A stretch of 64,000 nt of DNA from Deinococcus roseus (GCF_014646895.1 NZ_BMOD01000007.1:124001-188000), one strand, 5' to 3'. Shown: positions 16,754 to 27,148, counted from the first letter of the stretch. Numbers and translations: made by a program. The notes: generated by a model from the letters alone, not told the origin.

Positions 16754-19147
16754 TCACCAGACACAATCGTTTTGCCAGATCTGGTAGGCCTGCTCAAAGA
16801 ACTGCCGGACACCAAACTCCAGCTTGCGCAGCCCATAAAAATCAGCCAGCAGGCTCAGGGCCCTGTTGACCGAAAAATCTGCACGGTTCTCACTGAAACA
16901 CGAGATGGCTGCCACCACTTCACCCTGGGGAATTTCAGCCATGCTGCGGTCACCTCGGGTTCTCAACACCGTTGGGGGGGTGTGAGGCAACCTCACAAAT
17001 TGTGCCCACTGCCCTTCGACCGACACCGCATGGTGAAACACCACCTGCTTTTTCTGGCTGGCCTGATCCAGGAGTTTGGTGAGGTGCAACCGCTGCTCAA
17101 GTCCAGCAGCTGAAACCCATGCCTGTGCGTAAATGTTCAACAACCGCTCAAGGTGAATGGGACCTTCAACTTGCAAGATCTCCAGCAGGTGCCTGAGGTG
17201 AACTTCATCCGATGGAGCTCCAACAACCTCAGGCTTCCAGTTCTGGTAGGTGGGGATGTCATGCTGCTGTTGTAACTTCAGTGCCTCTGCAGATGGAGAA
17301 GGCGCAACAGGCTTCCAGCGAACAGGGGAAACCCTCGCGGAGGAAATTTTGTTCTCTGGTTCCAGTGAAGCTTTTTTCGGGAGAGAAGGTTTGCTTTTCA
17401 GGCGGGCCGCTTTCTCAGCCTTGCTTTGTCCAGAGAACAATTTTCCCTCTCGTTTTGAAGCTCCACCCACTTGCAAAGCCCTGAGCTGGGCAGGTCGCTT
17501 TGAAGCAGCAGTTGAGTGCTTTTTTGAATTGGATTTCTCTGCTGCTTTCATGCTTGCTGCAATTCCCCGCACTTTCTGTGTCAGGCGGGGGGTCTGGTAT
17601 GGCTGCTTATGTTGGGGTTTCTGTTCTGCGGGAGCTTTGACCTGGGTGGCATGGGTGCCATGTGTCATGCTTGAGCTTTCCTGAACCGTCTGGGAGGGAT
17701 GCGTTGCCACTCGATCCGATGGTTGCTCAGCCTTTTCAGGTTGAAGGACCAGTTGCGCTGGGCTGGATTTGGAAACAACTGAAGGGAGTTTCAACAAACG
17801 GCGGATGGTTGCAGTGGGTTCCCGCCACTCCAGAGGCCCATCTGGCAACAGGCAAGCCCAGGTGCTTCTGGCATCCAGGCTGTAGACCTCCTCCACCGGG
17901 TCCTGAGGCAGAAAATGCAAGACCACTTCACCTTTGCGCTGCATCTGCAGCAGATCCCGTGGTATGGGCTGCGCATGGGAGGTGACCACCTCCACCCTGC
18001 CTCCCACTGGCCGTTGTTCCAGAAGGTGCTCAAGCACGGGATGGTGGCGGAGTCGACCTGCAGGGCAACACAGCACATGATGGTACCCAGGCAGGTTGCG
18101 CCAGGGTTCCACAGGATGCCAGCTGATTTTCCAGTGTCCCAGGTGTGGGGAGATTTGCAATCCCATGAAAGGCTGGACTTCAAAGAGCTCAAACAGCAAC
18201 CGCAAATCCTGACCCTGCAACCGTCCGGCCACACACTCCAGCCGGTAAAGGTTTTCCGCCTCATCAGCGAACACCACTCCGGCTTCATGCCCAGAAGCAG
18301 GCAGAAAGCATTGCTCGATCATCTCTGCACTCAAACGCCACTGGCGGGTCACCTCAACCCTGTTCTGCAGCAGGGTCCCCCGGTGGTACAGTCCACCAGG
18401 AAGTTCCTGATATCCCTGTTCCAGCAATACCTGATGGTACATCTTTGCTGTACGGGTGCAGTCCAAATCCCTGTGCAAAGGCAGCAGGTCATCCAGGTGC
18501 ACCCAGGGTCCAGCCTGCAGGTGCTGCAGGGGCACAATGTGGGTCACCTCCAGGGTGGCGCTGGAGGTGCGGGTGTGAAACACCACCTGACCCTGATGGT
18601 GGCCTGCAACACGTGTTGCAGATTTCAGGGTGGCCTGCTGAAGCAGCGGGCTCATGTCCACGGTGAGCCAATCTGGGTGCTCGACCTGAATGATGTCCAG
18701 ATCGCCGTCTGTTCCGTACCCGGCATTTTGAAAACGCACCAGCCCTCCACCTGCAGACAGTTGCAAGCTGGTGGCACTGAGTTCCAGAATGGCTGCCCTG
18801 ACTTCATGTTGCTGTTCTTGCAGGTGCTTGCGGTAGTGGCTGGCCTGGGCGGCGGGTTTCCCCAGCACCCTGTACAACTCAAAAAACACGGCTTCATTGG
18901 ACTGGGTGCCATCTGACAGGGTGTGTGCTCTGGTCAGTTGGGTGATCTTCATGCTGCGGGAATGCTGCAAAGCCTGACGCATCAGAGAGGCCGTGATGGT
19001 GCGACGCAGCCGGGCCTGCAGAACCCGCACGCATTCCGAGAGGGATTCCATCACGTGCCAGCTGGGATTGAACACCTTGCTGGCCAGGGCCTGTTCAATG
19101 AAGTGGTTTTCCAATTCGCGGCACAGCAGGTTTTCCCGCTCAGGCAC
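16754..19147 (-). CDS. Uncharacterised 797-aa protein, Ig-like domain and DUF3320-like C-terminus
   Basis: This is the last gene of the helicase cluster and a paralogue of the protein encoded just upstream. Shared features are an N-terminal helical region with the motif HSRSMK (residues 62-67), a beta-sandwich resembling bacterial Ig-like repeats (about 122-203, with HPDWLTV and GHHQGQVVF), and a similar middle region. A Lys/Gln/Ser-rich linker (about 480-620) is probably disordered. The C-terminal 150 residues (starting near HLRHLLEILQVEGPIH) resemble the DUF3320 winged-helix region found at the end of DUF4011-type defence helicases. No nuclease or ATPase motif is visible. GTG start, overlapping the upstream gene by 8 bp. 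The function is unknown; a DNA-binding partner of the helicases is my inference. Confidence 0.7.
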   Translation of the reverse strand: MPERENLLCRELENHFIEQALASKVFNPSWHVMESLSECVRVLQARLRRTITASLMRQALQHSRSMKITQLTRAHTLSDGTQSNEAVFFELYRVLGKPAAQASHYRKHLQEQQHEVRAAILELSATSLQLSAGGGLVRFQNAGYGTDGDLDIIQVEHPDWLTVDMSPLLQQATLKSATRVAGHHQGQVVFHTRTSSATLEVTHIVPLQHLQAGPWVHLDDLLPLHRDLDCTRTAKMYHQVLLEQGYQELPGGLYHRGTLLQNRVEVTRQWRLSAEMIEQCFLPASGHEAGVVFADEAENLYRLECVAGRLQGQDLRLLFELFEVQPFMGLQISPHLGHWKISWHPVEPWRNLPGYHHVLCCPAGRLRHHPVLEHLLEQRPVGGRVEVVTSHAQPIPRDLLQMQRKGEVVLHFLPQDPVEEVYSLDARSTWACLLPDGPLEWREPTATIRRLLKLPSVVSKSSPAQLVLQPEKAEQPSDRVATHPSQTVQESSSMTHGTHATQVKAPAEQKPQHKQPYQTPRLTQKVRGIAASMKAAEKSNSKKHSTAASKRPAQLRALQVGGASKREGKLFSGQSKAEKAARLKSKPSLPKKASLEPENKISSARVSPVRWKPVAPSPSAEALKLQQQHDIPTYQNWKPEVVGAPSDEVHLRHLLEILQVEGPIHLERLLNIYAQAWVSAAGLEQRLHLTKLLDQASQKKQVVFHHAVSVEGQWAQFVRLPHTPPTVLRTRGDRSMAEIPQGEVVAAISCFSENRADFSVNRALSLLADFYGLRKLEFGVRQFFEQAYQIWQNDCVW

Positions 19148-21860
19148 GTCCCTTCCCCCCTTCCATCAAGCGCTCCAGTTGCCTGCGCAACCAGTTGAGG
19201 TGCTCTGGCATGCGCTTCCAGTGGGCTTCAAGTCGGTAGTGTCGCCTGGCCTGATCCAGAACCTGCTGAACATCAAATGGCCTGCCTGCCTGAAAGAATG
19301 GCCTGCAGTATTCCAACACCTCTCCTGGTGGCACATCTTCAGGGGACCGGACTTTGCTTTCCCGCAGCCTGTACACCTGTCCGGGCAGCATCAACACCTG
19401 CGATTCTGCATCCCTGGGGGCAGGTCTGGATTCCAGTTGCAGTTTCCCTGCTTCCAGGTTTTCTTCCACCGCCAGCAGCACCCGGTCAAAAATCAGTCGA
19501 GGGGTGCGGGAGCAGCGTTCGGCATGACGTGCAAGCAGCTGTCGGAAGGTCATCGGGCCTTCTTCGCGCACCAGGCTGAGGATTTGCACTTGCAACGCTG
19601 TGATGGAAACCGTGCGGGGATCCGGGGCAGAATCCACCAGCACTTTTTCTGGCAGCAGCTTCAGGGTGGGCTTCGCAGGTGCAGGGATGGGCGTTCTGGC
19701 AACCCCAGCATCTTTGATGGTCCCGCTGGTCACTGGGGGCACAGCTGTCTTGAGGGCCTGCTCTTTTTGGGCAGCTTCAATCCGGGACCTGTAAAGGGCC
19801 TGCGCTTCTGAGAACGCCCTTTCCAGTTGAGGTGCAGGAACGAACAGCTTCCCCTGCAGCCACGGGTTTGCTTTCTCAGGACTGCCTGTGTGCTCCAGCA
19901 CTTCCAGCAGAAACCGGGGCAGTTGCCTCGATTGTGGCTCCCACCCTTCTCTGGGACGGCGGTATCCATTGCCACCCCATCCACACTGCTCCAGGCTTTC
20001 ATTGATGAAACGCCTGGAGTCCAGACTTCTGCCCCCCAGGTAAGCTTCCACCAGTTTGCGCAACTGAGAGTGGTGCAAGGTCCCCCCGTAGGCCTGCACG
20101 CAGTACCGGATGGCTTCGGGCAGGGTTTGCCGGTGCCGGTGGTGCAACAAATGTCCGGTGCGGCTGAGTTTCACCGGGCCGTCATACAGCACCACATGGG
20201 CAGCATCCAGACCCAGGCGTTTGAGGATTGGCAAGGCAATTCTGGGCCGCAGATCCACCCCGGCTTTTTCTGCCTCACGCTGCAAGGAGGTGCGCACCCG
20301 CTCAGCTGCATCCCTCTGCAGGTGAGGTCGTCCATCCAACCAGTCCACGCCACTGCTGTTCTGGGTGAGGGCGGTTTCGGACCACCGCATGGGCACCAGG
20401 CTCTGCTGCACCTGTTGCATCTGCACGCTGAGTTCGAGGTCCAGCAGGCCGTGCTCATCGCCCCGCCAGGAGAGTTCCCGAAAGTCCCGCTCTTCCAGGG
20501 CCACTTTTCCTTCAAAACGTGGCAGTGCAGAAACCTGCCCTTTGCGCCCGGCTGGAAGGGGGGCATACCACACCTGGCTTCCAGTGGCAGCGTACAGGCG
20601 GTAAGGCAGGTGCTGGGCCACCAGGTACAAACTCAGGCGACCCGAGCGGTGTTGCTGCCGGAGCACCTGGGGAACCTCACCCGTTCCAGACAGCACCACA
20701 TCCACGTGCCGTCCCTGTTCGGAGAGGGCCAGCAAATGAGACAGCACTTCAGGCTCCCGGAGGTGCTGCAGGGTTCCGGTGAGCAGAAAGGTGTCCCCTT
20801 GCAGGGCGCGCCACTCCTCCACTTCATGGAAATGCACCCGCATGCGTCCCAGTTCGGGTTCGGCAGTGATTTTCATGTGCTCCAGGTTCGCTTCGTGCAA
20901 CTCCAGCATCACCTGCAAATCCGGTCCTCCCAGATGCCCGGAGCGGTGCTGAAGGTGAAACACATGGTTCTCGTCATCCACGAATTCCATGTCACTGGTG
21001 TACCCCAGTGCAGGCAGGGCTTTTGCCAGCAGCATGTCCTGGGAGAGCAGCCACTGGTGGGTGAAATTCAGCTCTGTTTTCTCCTCTGGTCGCAGGTACA
21101 TGCCTCCTGGCAAGGCCAGATAACCCAGGCCTTCCAGCAATTGCCCAAGTTCACTGAGGGTCGCTGTTTCATCCAGGTCAGGGTGGTCCGGAAGCAGGGC
21201 TTCTCGCAAAATGGGATTTTCCTGAGGAAGTGGGTAGTGGGTGGAGCTGCAACCCACCTGTAGCACCACTGTGCCCCCATTGGTCTGAAGCCTCACCTGA
21301 CCCCGGTAATGGCCTCCGGGCAAAGGCAGGGCCTGCACTTCAAGGGTGCGGTGGTCGGCAGAGACCCGCACCTCCAGCCAGCTGGGATGCTGCAAGGAGG
21401 TGACTTGCACCTCATCTCGCCCGCCATAACCCACATTCTCCAACTTCACCCGCTCAACCTGCGAAGTCAAATGCACCTGCTCCGGGATCAATCGGGAAAT
21501 CCGCGGTTTGGCCCTCACACCGAACTGTCTGAGCTGCTGCCGGTACTGTGCAGCCTGCACGGTGGCCTTGCCATGCACCTGGTACAGCTGAAACTCAATG
21601 CTGAGGTCTGAAGCCACCCCAGCAATGGTGCAGGCGTGGTTGAGGGTGCCCATTTTCATGCTGCGGGAATGCACCACGGCCTGCCGCAAATCTTCCAGGG
21701 TGAGGTCGCGCCCCATGCGAATTTTGAGCAGTTGCAGGTACACCACTGCGGGCTCCATGGTGTGAAACATCGGATCAAAGGTTTTTTGCTCCAGGGCTTT
21801 CTCAATGAAAGCCGCTTCGAGTTCCTGCACCAGCACCTGTCCAGCCCCAGCCACACTCAC
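19140..21860 (-). CDS. Uncharacterised 906-aa protein, paralogue with Ig-like and winged-helix regions
   Basis: The domain order parallels the 797-residue paralogue. An N-terminal helical part with HSRSMK (residues 64-69) is followed by an Ig-like sandwich (121-203, HPSWLEV, GHYRGQVRL) and a shared middle region (about 220-460). It then has an extra segment of about 200 residues with an Arg/His-rich helical part (near LLHHRHRQ), and finally a DUF3320-like C-terminus (about 740-900, near ILSLVREEGPMTF). The GTG start overlaps the stop of the exonuclease-helicase gene as GTGA. No catalytic residues can be named. The duplication of this architecture inside one operon suggests a heteromeric complex, by inference. 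Confidence 0.7.
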   Translation of the reverse strand: MSVAGAGQVLVQELEAAFIEKALEQKTFDPMFHTMEPAVVYLQLLKIRMGRDLTLEDLRQAVVHSRSMKMGTLNHACTIAGVASDLSIEFQLYQVHGKATVQAAQYRQQLRQFGVRAKPRISRLIPEQVHLTSQVERVKLENVGYGGRDEVQVTSLQHPSWLEVRVSADHRTLEVQALPLPGGHYRGQVRLQTNGGTVVLQVGCSSTHYPLPQENPILREALLPDHPDLDETATLSELGQLLEGLGYLALPGGMYLRPEEKTELNFTHQWLLSQDMLLAKALPALGYTSDMEFVDDENHVFHLQHRSGHLGGPDLQVMLELHEANLEHMKITAEPELGRMRVHFHEVEEWRALQGDTFLLTGTLQHLREPEVLSHLLALSEQGRHVDVVLSGTGEVPQVLRQQHRSGRLSLYLVAQHLPYRLYAATGSQVWYAPLPAGRKGQVSALPRFEGKVALEERDFRELSWRGDEHGLLDLELSVQMQQVQQSLVPMRWSETALTQNSSGVDWLDGRPHLQRDAAERVRTSLQREAEKAGVDLRPRIALPILKRLGLDAAHVVLYDGPVKLSRTGHLLHHRHRQTLPEAIRYCVQAYGGTLHHSQLRKLVEAYLGGRSLDSRRFINESLEQCGWGGNGYRRPREGWEPQSRQLPRFLLEVLEHTGSPEKANPWLQGKLFVPAPQLERAFSEAQALYRSRIEAAQKEQALKTAVPPVTSGTIKDAGVARTPIPAPAKPTLKLLPEKVLVDSAPDPRTVSITALQVQILSLVREEGPMTFRQLLARHAERCSRTPRLIFDRVLLAVEENLEAGKLQLESRPAPRDAESQVLMLPGQVYRLRESKVRSPEDVPPGEVLEYCRPFFQAGRPFDVQQVLDQARRHYRLEAHWKRMPEHLNWLRRQLERLMEGGKGRA

Positions 21861-24800
21861 CTCCGGTACTGCCGGATGTGTTCCCGGCCCCTGTCGGTGA
21901 GTTTGAGCACATCAAATCCGCTTTCCAGGGTCACTTTCTCCACATGCCTTTCTGACAGCAGGTCCTCCAGGGCCTGGCGCACCTTTTTTTCATCCACAAA
22001 TTTCAGGCGAGCAAAGTGAGGCGAACTGAGTTCTTCTGCACTGTAAGGTTTGAAGCTCCCTGTTTTCGAATCCTGGCTGCCTTCCCTGCCCATCAAGAGG
22101 CCGATGACTTTGCCCTGCCCGCGCTGCATTTTCTGTTTGTCCCACTCCAGCATCAAAGACAGAATTTCCCTTCTGGGGTCCCACAACTGCGAGAGGTCCA
22201 CCTGACGCTTTCTGTCGGAGAGCGCCCAGGGCAAAGCCACCACGGTTTTGCAATGGTCACAATGCCCACACGGCTCCGTCACGCGACCTTCAAAGTAACT
22301 GCTGAGCATCTGGTTGCGGCACACCGGGCTGTCCAGGTAACGTTCAAAATCATGGAAGCGTTCCAGCTTGCTCTGGATGCGCTGCGTTCTCAGCCGCTCA
22401 TACGCCGAGAGGTCCCATTTGCGAATGGTGATTTTCAGGGCTGGGATGGACGCAGTGACCCCCAGCAAACCCTGACGGCTGTACTCGAACAGGCGGTCCT
22501 GCACCCTGGTGGCCTCCTGAAAAAACTGTCGGCTGAGGTGCACCCCCTGCTCTTTTTGGGCCTCCATCAATGTCTTGAGCTCCTGGTCTCTGGGCAGAGG
22601 CACGCCGTACAGGGGGAAAATGCGGTGCCAGCCTGGCACATGCTGGTATTCGATGATGCCCGCCTCTTCCAGCAGGTGCAACACCGTGGGCAAATTCTGT
22701 GTTTCAATTTCCCCCTGTTCGGACAGTTCCCGCTCGGTGGGATAGGTCAGCTTTGAAATGGTTTCCAGGATGTGACGCACCTGATCGGCTGTGGGGTAAC
22801 TGCGCTCAATCAGTTTGCGGGCCCGTTTGCTGTCGTTGCTGCGCAAAGTCACTGCAAAGGCCTGCAATGCGGGGTCCCGGCCAGCCCGGCCCACCTCCTG
22901 CACGTATGCCTCCAGCGAGAGGGGGGCATCGCAATGCAACACCAGGTGCACATCTGGAGCGTCAATGCCCATCCCAAACGCATTGGTGGCCACCATCACG
23001 CTGATCTCATGGTTGAGGAAACGCTCCACCAGGTCCTGCCTCAGGTGCGGGGAAAGCCCGGCGTGGTAGGCCTCTGCGTTGAACCCCAGCGCTTTGAGCA
23101 AAGAGGCAATTTGTTCGGTGCTGGCCCGACTGCCACAGTAGATGATCATGCGTTTGCCGCGAAGTTGCGGGTTCTGGCTGCAACCGTTCACCACATCCAC
23201 CACCTGCTGCAACTTGTCTTTTTTGGTGACCGTTTGAACCATCAGGTGCAAATTCGGGCGGTCAATGGGACGGGTCAGCACCCCACTGGCCTGCAATTTG
23301 AGCCCCAGGGCAGAGATCAGTTCACTGTGCTTGCGCACCGGAAGCGTGGCCGTGAAGGCCGAAAGCGCAGGCCTGAGTCCCAGTTCGGCAAGCCTGACCG
23401 TGACCTTCTGGTAATCTGGCCGGAAATCATGCCCCCACTCCAGCAGGCAGTGCGCCTCATCAAAAACCACCCGTTCAGGCGGCAGGCTTTTCAGCAGGTG
23501 CTGCAACTCCACACTGCGGTTGATGCGTTCAGGAGAAACATAAAGCAGTTTCACATTGCCATTTTCCACTTCGCTGAGCACCACCGATTGTTCGGCCCTG
23601 GACAGACCACCCCACAAACCGGCCACCGGGAGGCCCAGTTCCTCCAGCTTCTGCACCTGGTCCTGAATCAGGGCCACCAGCGGGGAAACCACCACCGTGT
23701 AACCCTCTGCAACCAGCGCAGGCAGCTGAAAAATCAGGCTTTTGCCACCCCCGGTGGGCAACAGCACCATCACATCATCGCCGTGCAAAGCCTGCAGGAT
23801 GCCTTCGAGCTGCAAATCCCGCCAGGAAGGACTCTCAATTTCAAAAAGAAACGAGACTGCGTCCAGCAACACCTCCTTCCACTGGTCCTGATCCAGGGCA
23901 CGCAAATCGGCACGAAGCCTCTCCAGGTACTGCATTTTCGGTGAGATCAGTTCTCCGGCCTCAAAGGGCTTTCCAAAAATGCCCCCCAGGGCTTCATAAA
24001 ACAAACCCCGATTTTTGGGACGATGCACCCGTTCGCTGGGCACGGGCAAGGCACCCAGGAAACGCGACTGGTAGGAAGCGGTGGCCAGGCGACGGTCCCA
24101 CAACACAAAGGCCCCTTGATCCATACGGTCATGCTGGCGAATCAACCTGCCATAAGCCTGCACAAATTTGATGATGCCGCGGGGCAAATACACCCGCTCC
24201 CAGTACTCTCCAAAATCGGTCATGGCCTGACGCTGCTTCTCCAGGATGATGTCAGGAATGGGAAAGGGGGTGCGGTCCAGGGACACCATGCTCAAACCCG
24301 GAACATCCACCCCCTGTATGAAACCTGCAGAACCCAGGCCATGGCCTTGCCGGGTCTTGCGCAGGCGCTTCACCAGCACATCTGCTCCCATCTGCTGGCT
24401 GGACCACACCCAGTTGGGGTCCTGTTTTTGCGCTGCCCGTCTCAGGCGGGTGTTGGCTGTGAAGATGTGCAAACTGCCCCCGGGCAGTTGCGGAGCAAAT
24501 TGGCGGATTTCCTGCCCCACCAGATCGGGAAAGATTTTTTTCTTGTAGAGGGGAAGATGGTTTGCAAACAGCACATGGCTGAGGTGGTAAGGCAACACCG
24601 GCTGCAAAACCGTGTACTGGGCTTCGCCCAGAGCAAGGTCTTCCTCAAAAAGCCCGAAGTCTTCCACATCCCCTTTGCCCCGAAGGGCTGGACCCACCCC
24701 CGGGATGCGCAAAGTCGCACTGGTGAACACCAGCACGGGCAGCAAATCCCAAAGGGTGTGCAGCCTGGAGCGCACCCACAATGGCGTGCTCCACAGCTCG

Positions 24801-27148
24801 ACATGTTCATCGCTGAACCCCACTGCATACACCTCATCGCTGGGTTGGTACTCCAGCAGGCCTGCAAGCGTCTGCTGCATCACCTTGAATTGAGAGAGCA
24901 CATAGAGCCACTCGTCCTGACGGTTTTTGGCCGGGTGCAAATCACCAATCAATTTCACGAAACGGTCCAGCAACTGCTGCAAGCGGCGGAACCCCACCTC
25001 CAGGGTGCGGTACTCCTCGGTCTTGCGGGTCACCTCATCGACACTGGCCTGAAATCCAAAACCAGCCTGTCCCCGACCGTACTGCAGGGCAAAACGTTTG
25101 GCCCGTTCAATCACCTGATCCATCTCTGCAGAGAAACGGCCAATCAGCAAAGACACATTGGTGGCATGCCTGAGCAGCAGGGTGTTCTTTTGAAAAACCG
25201 CTTCGGTCTGAATGGCAGAAAGCAGCCCGGAACGGTTCATGAAGGTGCTGCGCAACTGGTGGTAAGCGGTGATCAGCGCTTCTGGTGGGGATGCCATGGA
25301 GGCAAGCTCACGTCCCAGCACCTCATCAAGATGCTGGGGCTCCAGGGGGTTGCTGTCCTTCTGGCGCTTCAACTCCAGGTACACACTTCCCAGGTTCCCA
25401 TGCTGGCGGTACGGCTCCAGCAAAGCCACCAGAGCCTGACTGATTTCACTGCGGCGAGATGCGGGCAACCTGCGCACAGACTCCCGCCACAATTTTTGCA
25501 ACAACCCCCTGAGGGAACTGAGGCTGAAAGAGCGCTTGAGGGCACTCTGGGCCGCTTCGGTGAACTCGTGCGCTTCATCGACCACCACCCGGCGGATCGG
25601 CAGCTGGTTGGCCTCCTGTGGATCTGGGCTCAGGACGCTCTGGCGTTGCAGCAGCAGGGTGTGGTTCACCACCACCACATTCGCGCCTTTCTCTCCTTTG
25701 TGGAGTGGAAAATAAGCACAGCGGTCATGAAAAGGGCAATCGGTACGGCACCTCAGGGCATTCACCTGACAGCGCTCCCGGATGAGGGCAAATCCCGCCG
25801 TGCGGGTCACCGGGTTCTCGGGGATGTCCGAGAACTCTCCCTTGTCGGTGTGCAGCAACAGCAAGGCCACTGCCCTGGCCTGCTGCTCACTGAGGTCCAG
25901 GTTCCCCTCGCTGTCTTCTGAGAGGGACAGCAGGTCCGAGAGTTGCAGCGGGCAGAAGTAGTTCTTCACCCCCTTCAGCACCAGCAGGCGGAACTTGAAA
26001 TCATGCTGGATGCGCTTTGCTTCTTCCAGCACCTGGTCTTGCAACTGCCGGGTGAAGGTGCTGATGTACACCGGGCCCAGCCCGGTGGTTTTGATGCTGG
26101 CCGTCAGGGCAGGAAAAAGGTAAGCGCGGGTTTTGCCTGTGCCAGTGGGCGCTTCAATCACCGCGCGGGCATGCTGGGAAACCAGGGCCTGTTCCACCTG
26201 ATGCGCCATCTTGACCTGTCCGGGACGTGGCTCTGTCAGCAAACGGTCCAGGGACAGGGGCCGGTTTCCCGTGCCCTCCACCATTTTCACATGGGCCTGG
26301 CGTTTCAGCAGGTCCTCTGCATTTTTCAGGAAGACCTTGACTGGCACACCCTGATGGGGAAGCAAAAAACGCAACTCTGGCAGCGGCAATTGACCCAGCA
26401 CCTGCAGGGACTTCTCTGGCAAGGTGCGCACCAGATCCAGCAGTTCCCTGAGCACCTCCAGGGTAACCTTGCAGTCCTCTTCTGCGCGGTGCAGGCCATC
26501 CACCACAATACCGGTGAGGCGGGTGTACAGGCTCCCCAGTTGATGCACCTCTGGAGGCTCTGCCAGCGTGGACATCACCCAGCCAGCAAACAACAGGGTG
26601 TCCACCTTGAGGGTGGGTTTCAGGGGCAGCATCACCTGCTGGCAATGCCGGTCCAGCACCCGCCAGTCGTAAGCCAGCAGGTTGTGGCCCACCACCGGCA
26701 GGTCCCCCAGAAAAGCCTGAAGTTCACGCATCACCTGCGGGAGTTCTTTGCCTTGCTGCACATCCTCAGGGGTGATTCCGGTCAGTTCGGTGATGTGGCG
26801 CGGAACATGGCTGCGCTTCACAAAGGCCTGGTAACGTCCCACCACCTGCATGCCCTGCACTTTCAGGGCGGCCACCTCCAGGATCTCTGCACTTTCTGGA
26901 TCGGTGTCGGTGGTCTCCAGGTCCAGCACCACAAAACGGTCCATCACCCCGGCAGGCAGGTTTTCCACCACTTCTCCCGGAGTGACCAGCACCACCTTTT
27001 CCCCTTCCAGCCGCAACTGTCCTCCACTGCGGGTGAGGGCCCCCTGCACCGTCTCCAGGTGAATGTTGAGGTGCTTTGCCAGCACACTTATGGCTTGCGG
27101 ACCATGCAACCGCAGGTGTTCCGTGATTTTGTTGACGACAGGCAGCAC
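21857..27148 (-). CDS. DnaQ exonuclease - DinG helicase - RecQ helicase fusion, 1763 aa
   Basis: Four blocks are visible. A winged-helix-like start (1-65) is followed by a DEDD 3'-5' exonuclease (about 70-245) with DLETTD (76-81), Asp161 and HRAEED (220-225). Next is an XPD/DinG-type helicase (about 300-1060) with Walker A EAPTGTGKT (332-340), four Cys for an iron-sulfur cluster (C460, C467, C471, C477), DEAH (524-527), SATL (810-813) and QAYGRLIR. Last is a RecQ helicase (about 1100-1763) with Walker A LPTGGGKS (1130-1137), DEAH (1230-1233), and a zinc site with CGHCDHC near the end, then a winged helix. Exonuclease-DinG fusions are known, but adding a full RecQ is unusual. The GTG start has GGGAGG 7 nt upstream, and the stop overlaps the next gene. 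Confidence 0.92.
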   Translation of the reverse strand: MLPVVNKITEHLRLHGPQAISVLAKHLNIHLETVQGALTRSGGQLRLEGEKVVLVTPGEVVENLPAGVMDRFVVLDLETTDTDPESAEILEVAALKVQGMQVVGRYQAFVKRSHVPRHITELTGITPEDVQQGKELPQVMRELQAFLGDLPVVGHNLLAYDWRVLDRHCQQVMLPLKPTLKVDTLLFAGWVMSTLAEPPEVHQLGSLYTRLTGIVVDGLHRAEEDCKVTLEVLRELLDLVRTLPEKSLQVLGQLPLPELRFLLPHQGVPVKVFLKNAEDLLKRQAHVKMVEGTGNRPLSLDRLLTEPRPGQVKMAHQVEQALVSQHARAVIEAPTGTGKTRAYLFPALTASIKTTGLGPVYISTFTRQLQDQVLEEAKRIQHDFKFRLLVLKGVKNYFCPLQLSDLLSLSEDSEGNLDLSEQQARAVALLLLHTDKGEFSDIPENPVTRTAGFALIRERCQVNALRCRTDCPFHDRCAYFPLHKGEKGANVVVVNHTLLLQRQSVLSPDPQEANQLPIRRVVVDEAHEFTEAAQSALKRSFSLSSLRGLLQKLWRESVRRLPASRRSEISQALVALLEPYRQHGNLGSVYLELKRQKDSNPLEPQHLDEVLGRELASMASPPEALITAYHQLRSTFMNRSGLLSAIQTEAVFQKNTLLLRHATNVSLLIGRFSAEMDQVIERAKRFALQYGRGQAGFGFQASVDEVTRKTEEYRTLEVGFRRLQQLLDRFVKLIGDLHPAKNRQDEWLYVLSQFKVMQQTLAGLLEYQPSDEVYAVGFSDEHVELWSTPLWVRSRLHTLWDLLPVLVFTSATLRIPGVGPALRGKGDVEDFGLFEEDLALGEAQYTVLQPVLPYHLSHVLFANHLPLYKKKIFPDLVGQEIRQFAPQLPGGSLHIFTANTRLRRAAQKQDPNWVWSSQQMGADVLVKRLRKTRQGHGLGSAGFIQGVDVPGLSMVSLDRTPFPIPDIILEKQRQAMTDFGEYWERVYLPRGIIKFVQAYGRLIRQHDRMDQGAFVLWDRRLATASYQSRFLGALPVPSERVHRPKNRGLFYEALGGIFGKPFEAGELISPKMQYLERLRADLRALDQDQWKEVLLDAVSFLFEIESPSWRDLQLEGILQALHGDDVMVLLPTGGGKSLIFQLPALVAEGYTVVVSPLVALIQDQVQKLEELGLPVAGLWGGLSRAEQSVVLSEVENGNVKLLYVSPERINRSVELQHLLKSLPPERVVFDEAHCLLEWGHDFRPDYQKVTVRLAELGLRPALSAFTATLPVRKHSELISALGLKLQASGVLTRPIDRPNLHLMVQTVTKKDKLQQVVDVVNGCSQNPQLRGKRMIIYCGSRASTEQIASLLKALGFNAEAYHAGLSPHLRQDLVERFLNHEISVMVATNAFGMGIDAPDVHLVLHCDAPLSLEAYVQEVGRAGRDPALQAFAVTLRSNDSKRARKLIERSYPTADQVRHILETISKLTYPTERELSEQGEIETQNLPTVLHLLEEAGIIEYQHVPGWHRIFPLYGVPLPRDQELKTLMEAQKEQGVHLSRQFFQEATRVQDRLFEYSRQGLLGVTASIPALKITIRKWDLSAYERLRTQRIQSKLERFHDFERYLDSPVCRNQMLSSYFEGRVTEPCGHCDHCKTVVALPWALSDRKRQVDLSQLWDPRREILSLMLEWDKQKMQRGQGKVIGLLMGREGSQDSKTGSFKPYSAEELSSPHFARLKFVDEKKVRQALEDLLSERHVEKVTLESGFDVLKLTDRGREHIRQYRR

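Noticed and set aside
24023..25921. Long plus-strand open frame (632 codons) opposite the RecQ fusion gene
   Set aside because: It is the antisense shadow of a strongly supported coding frame. The translation is Gln/His/Leu-rich with no domain, and there is no ribosome site.
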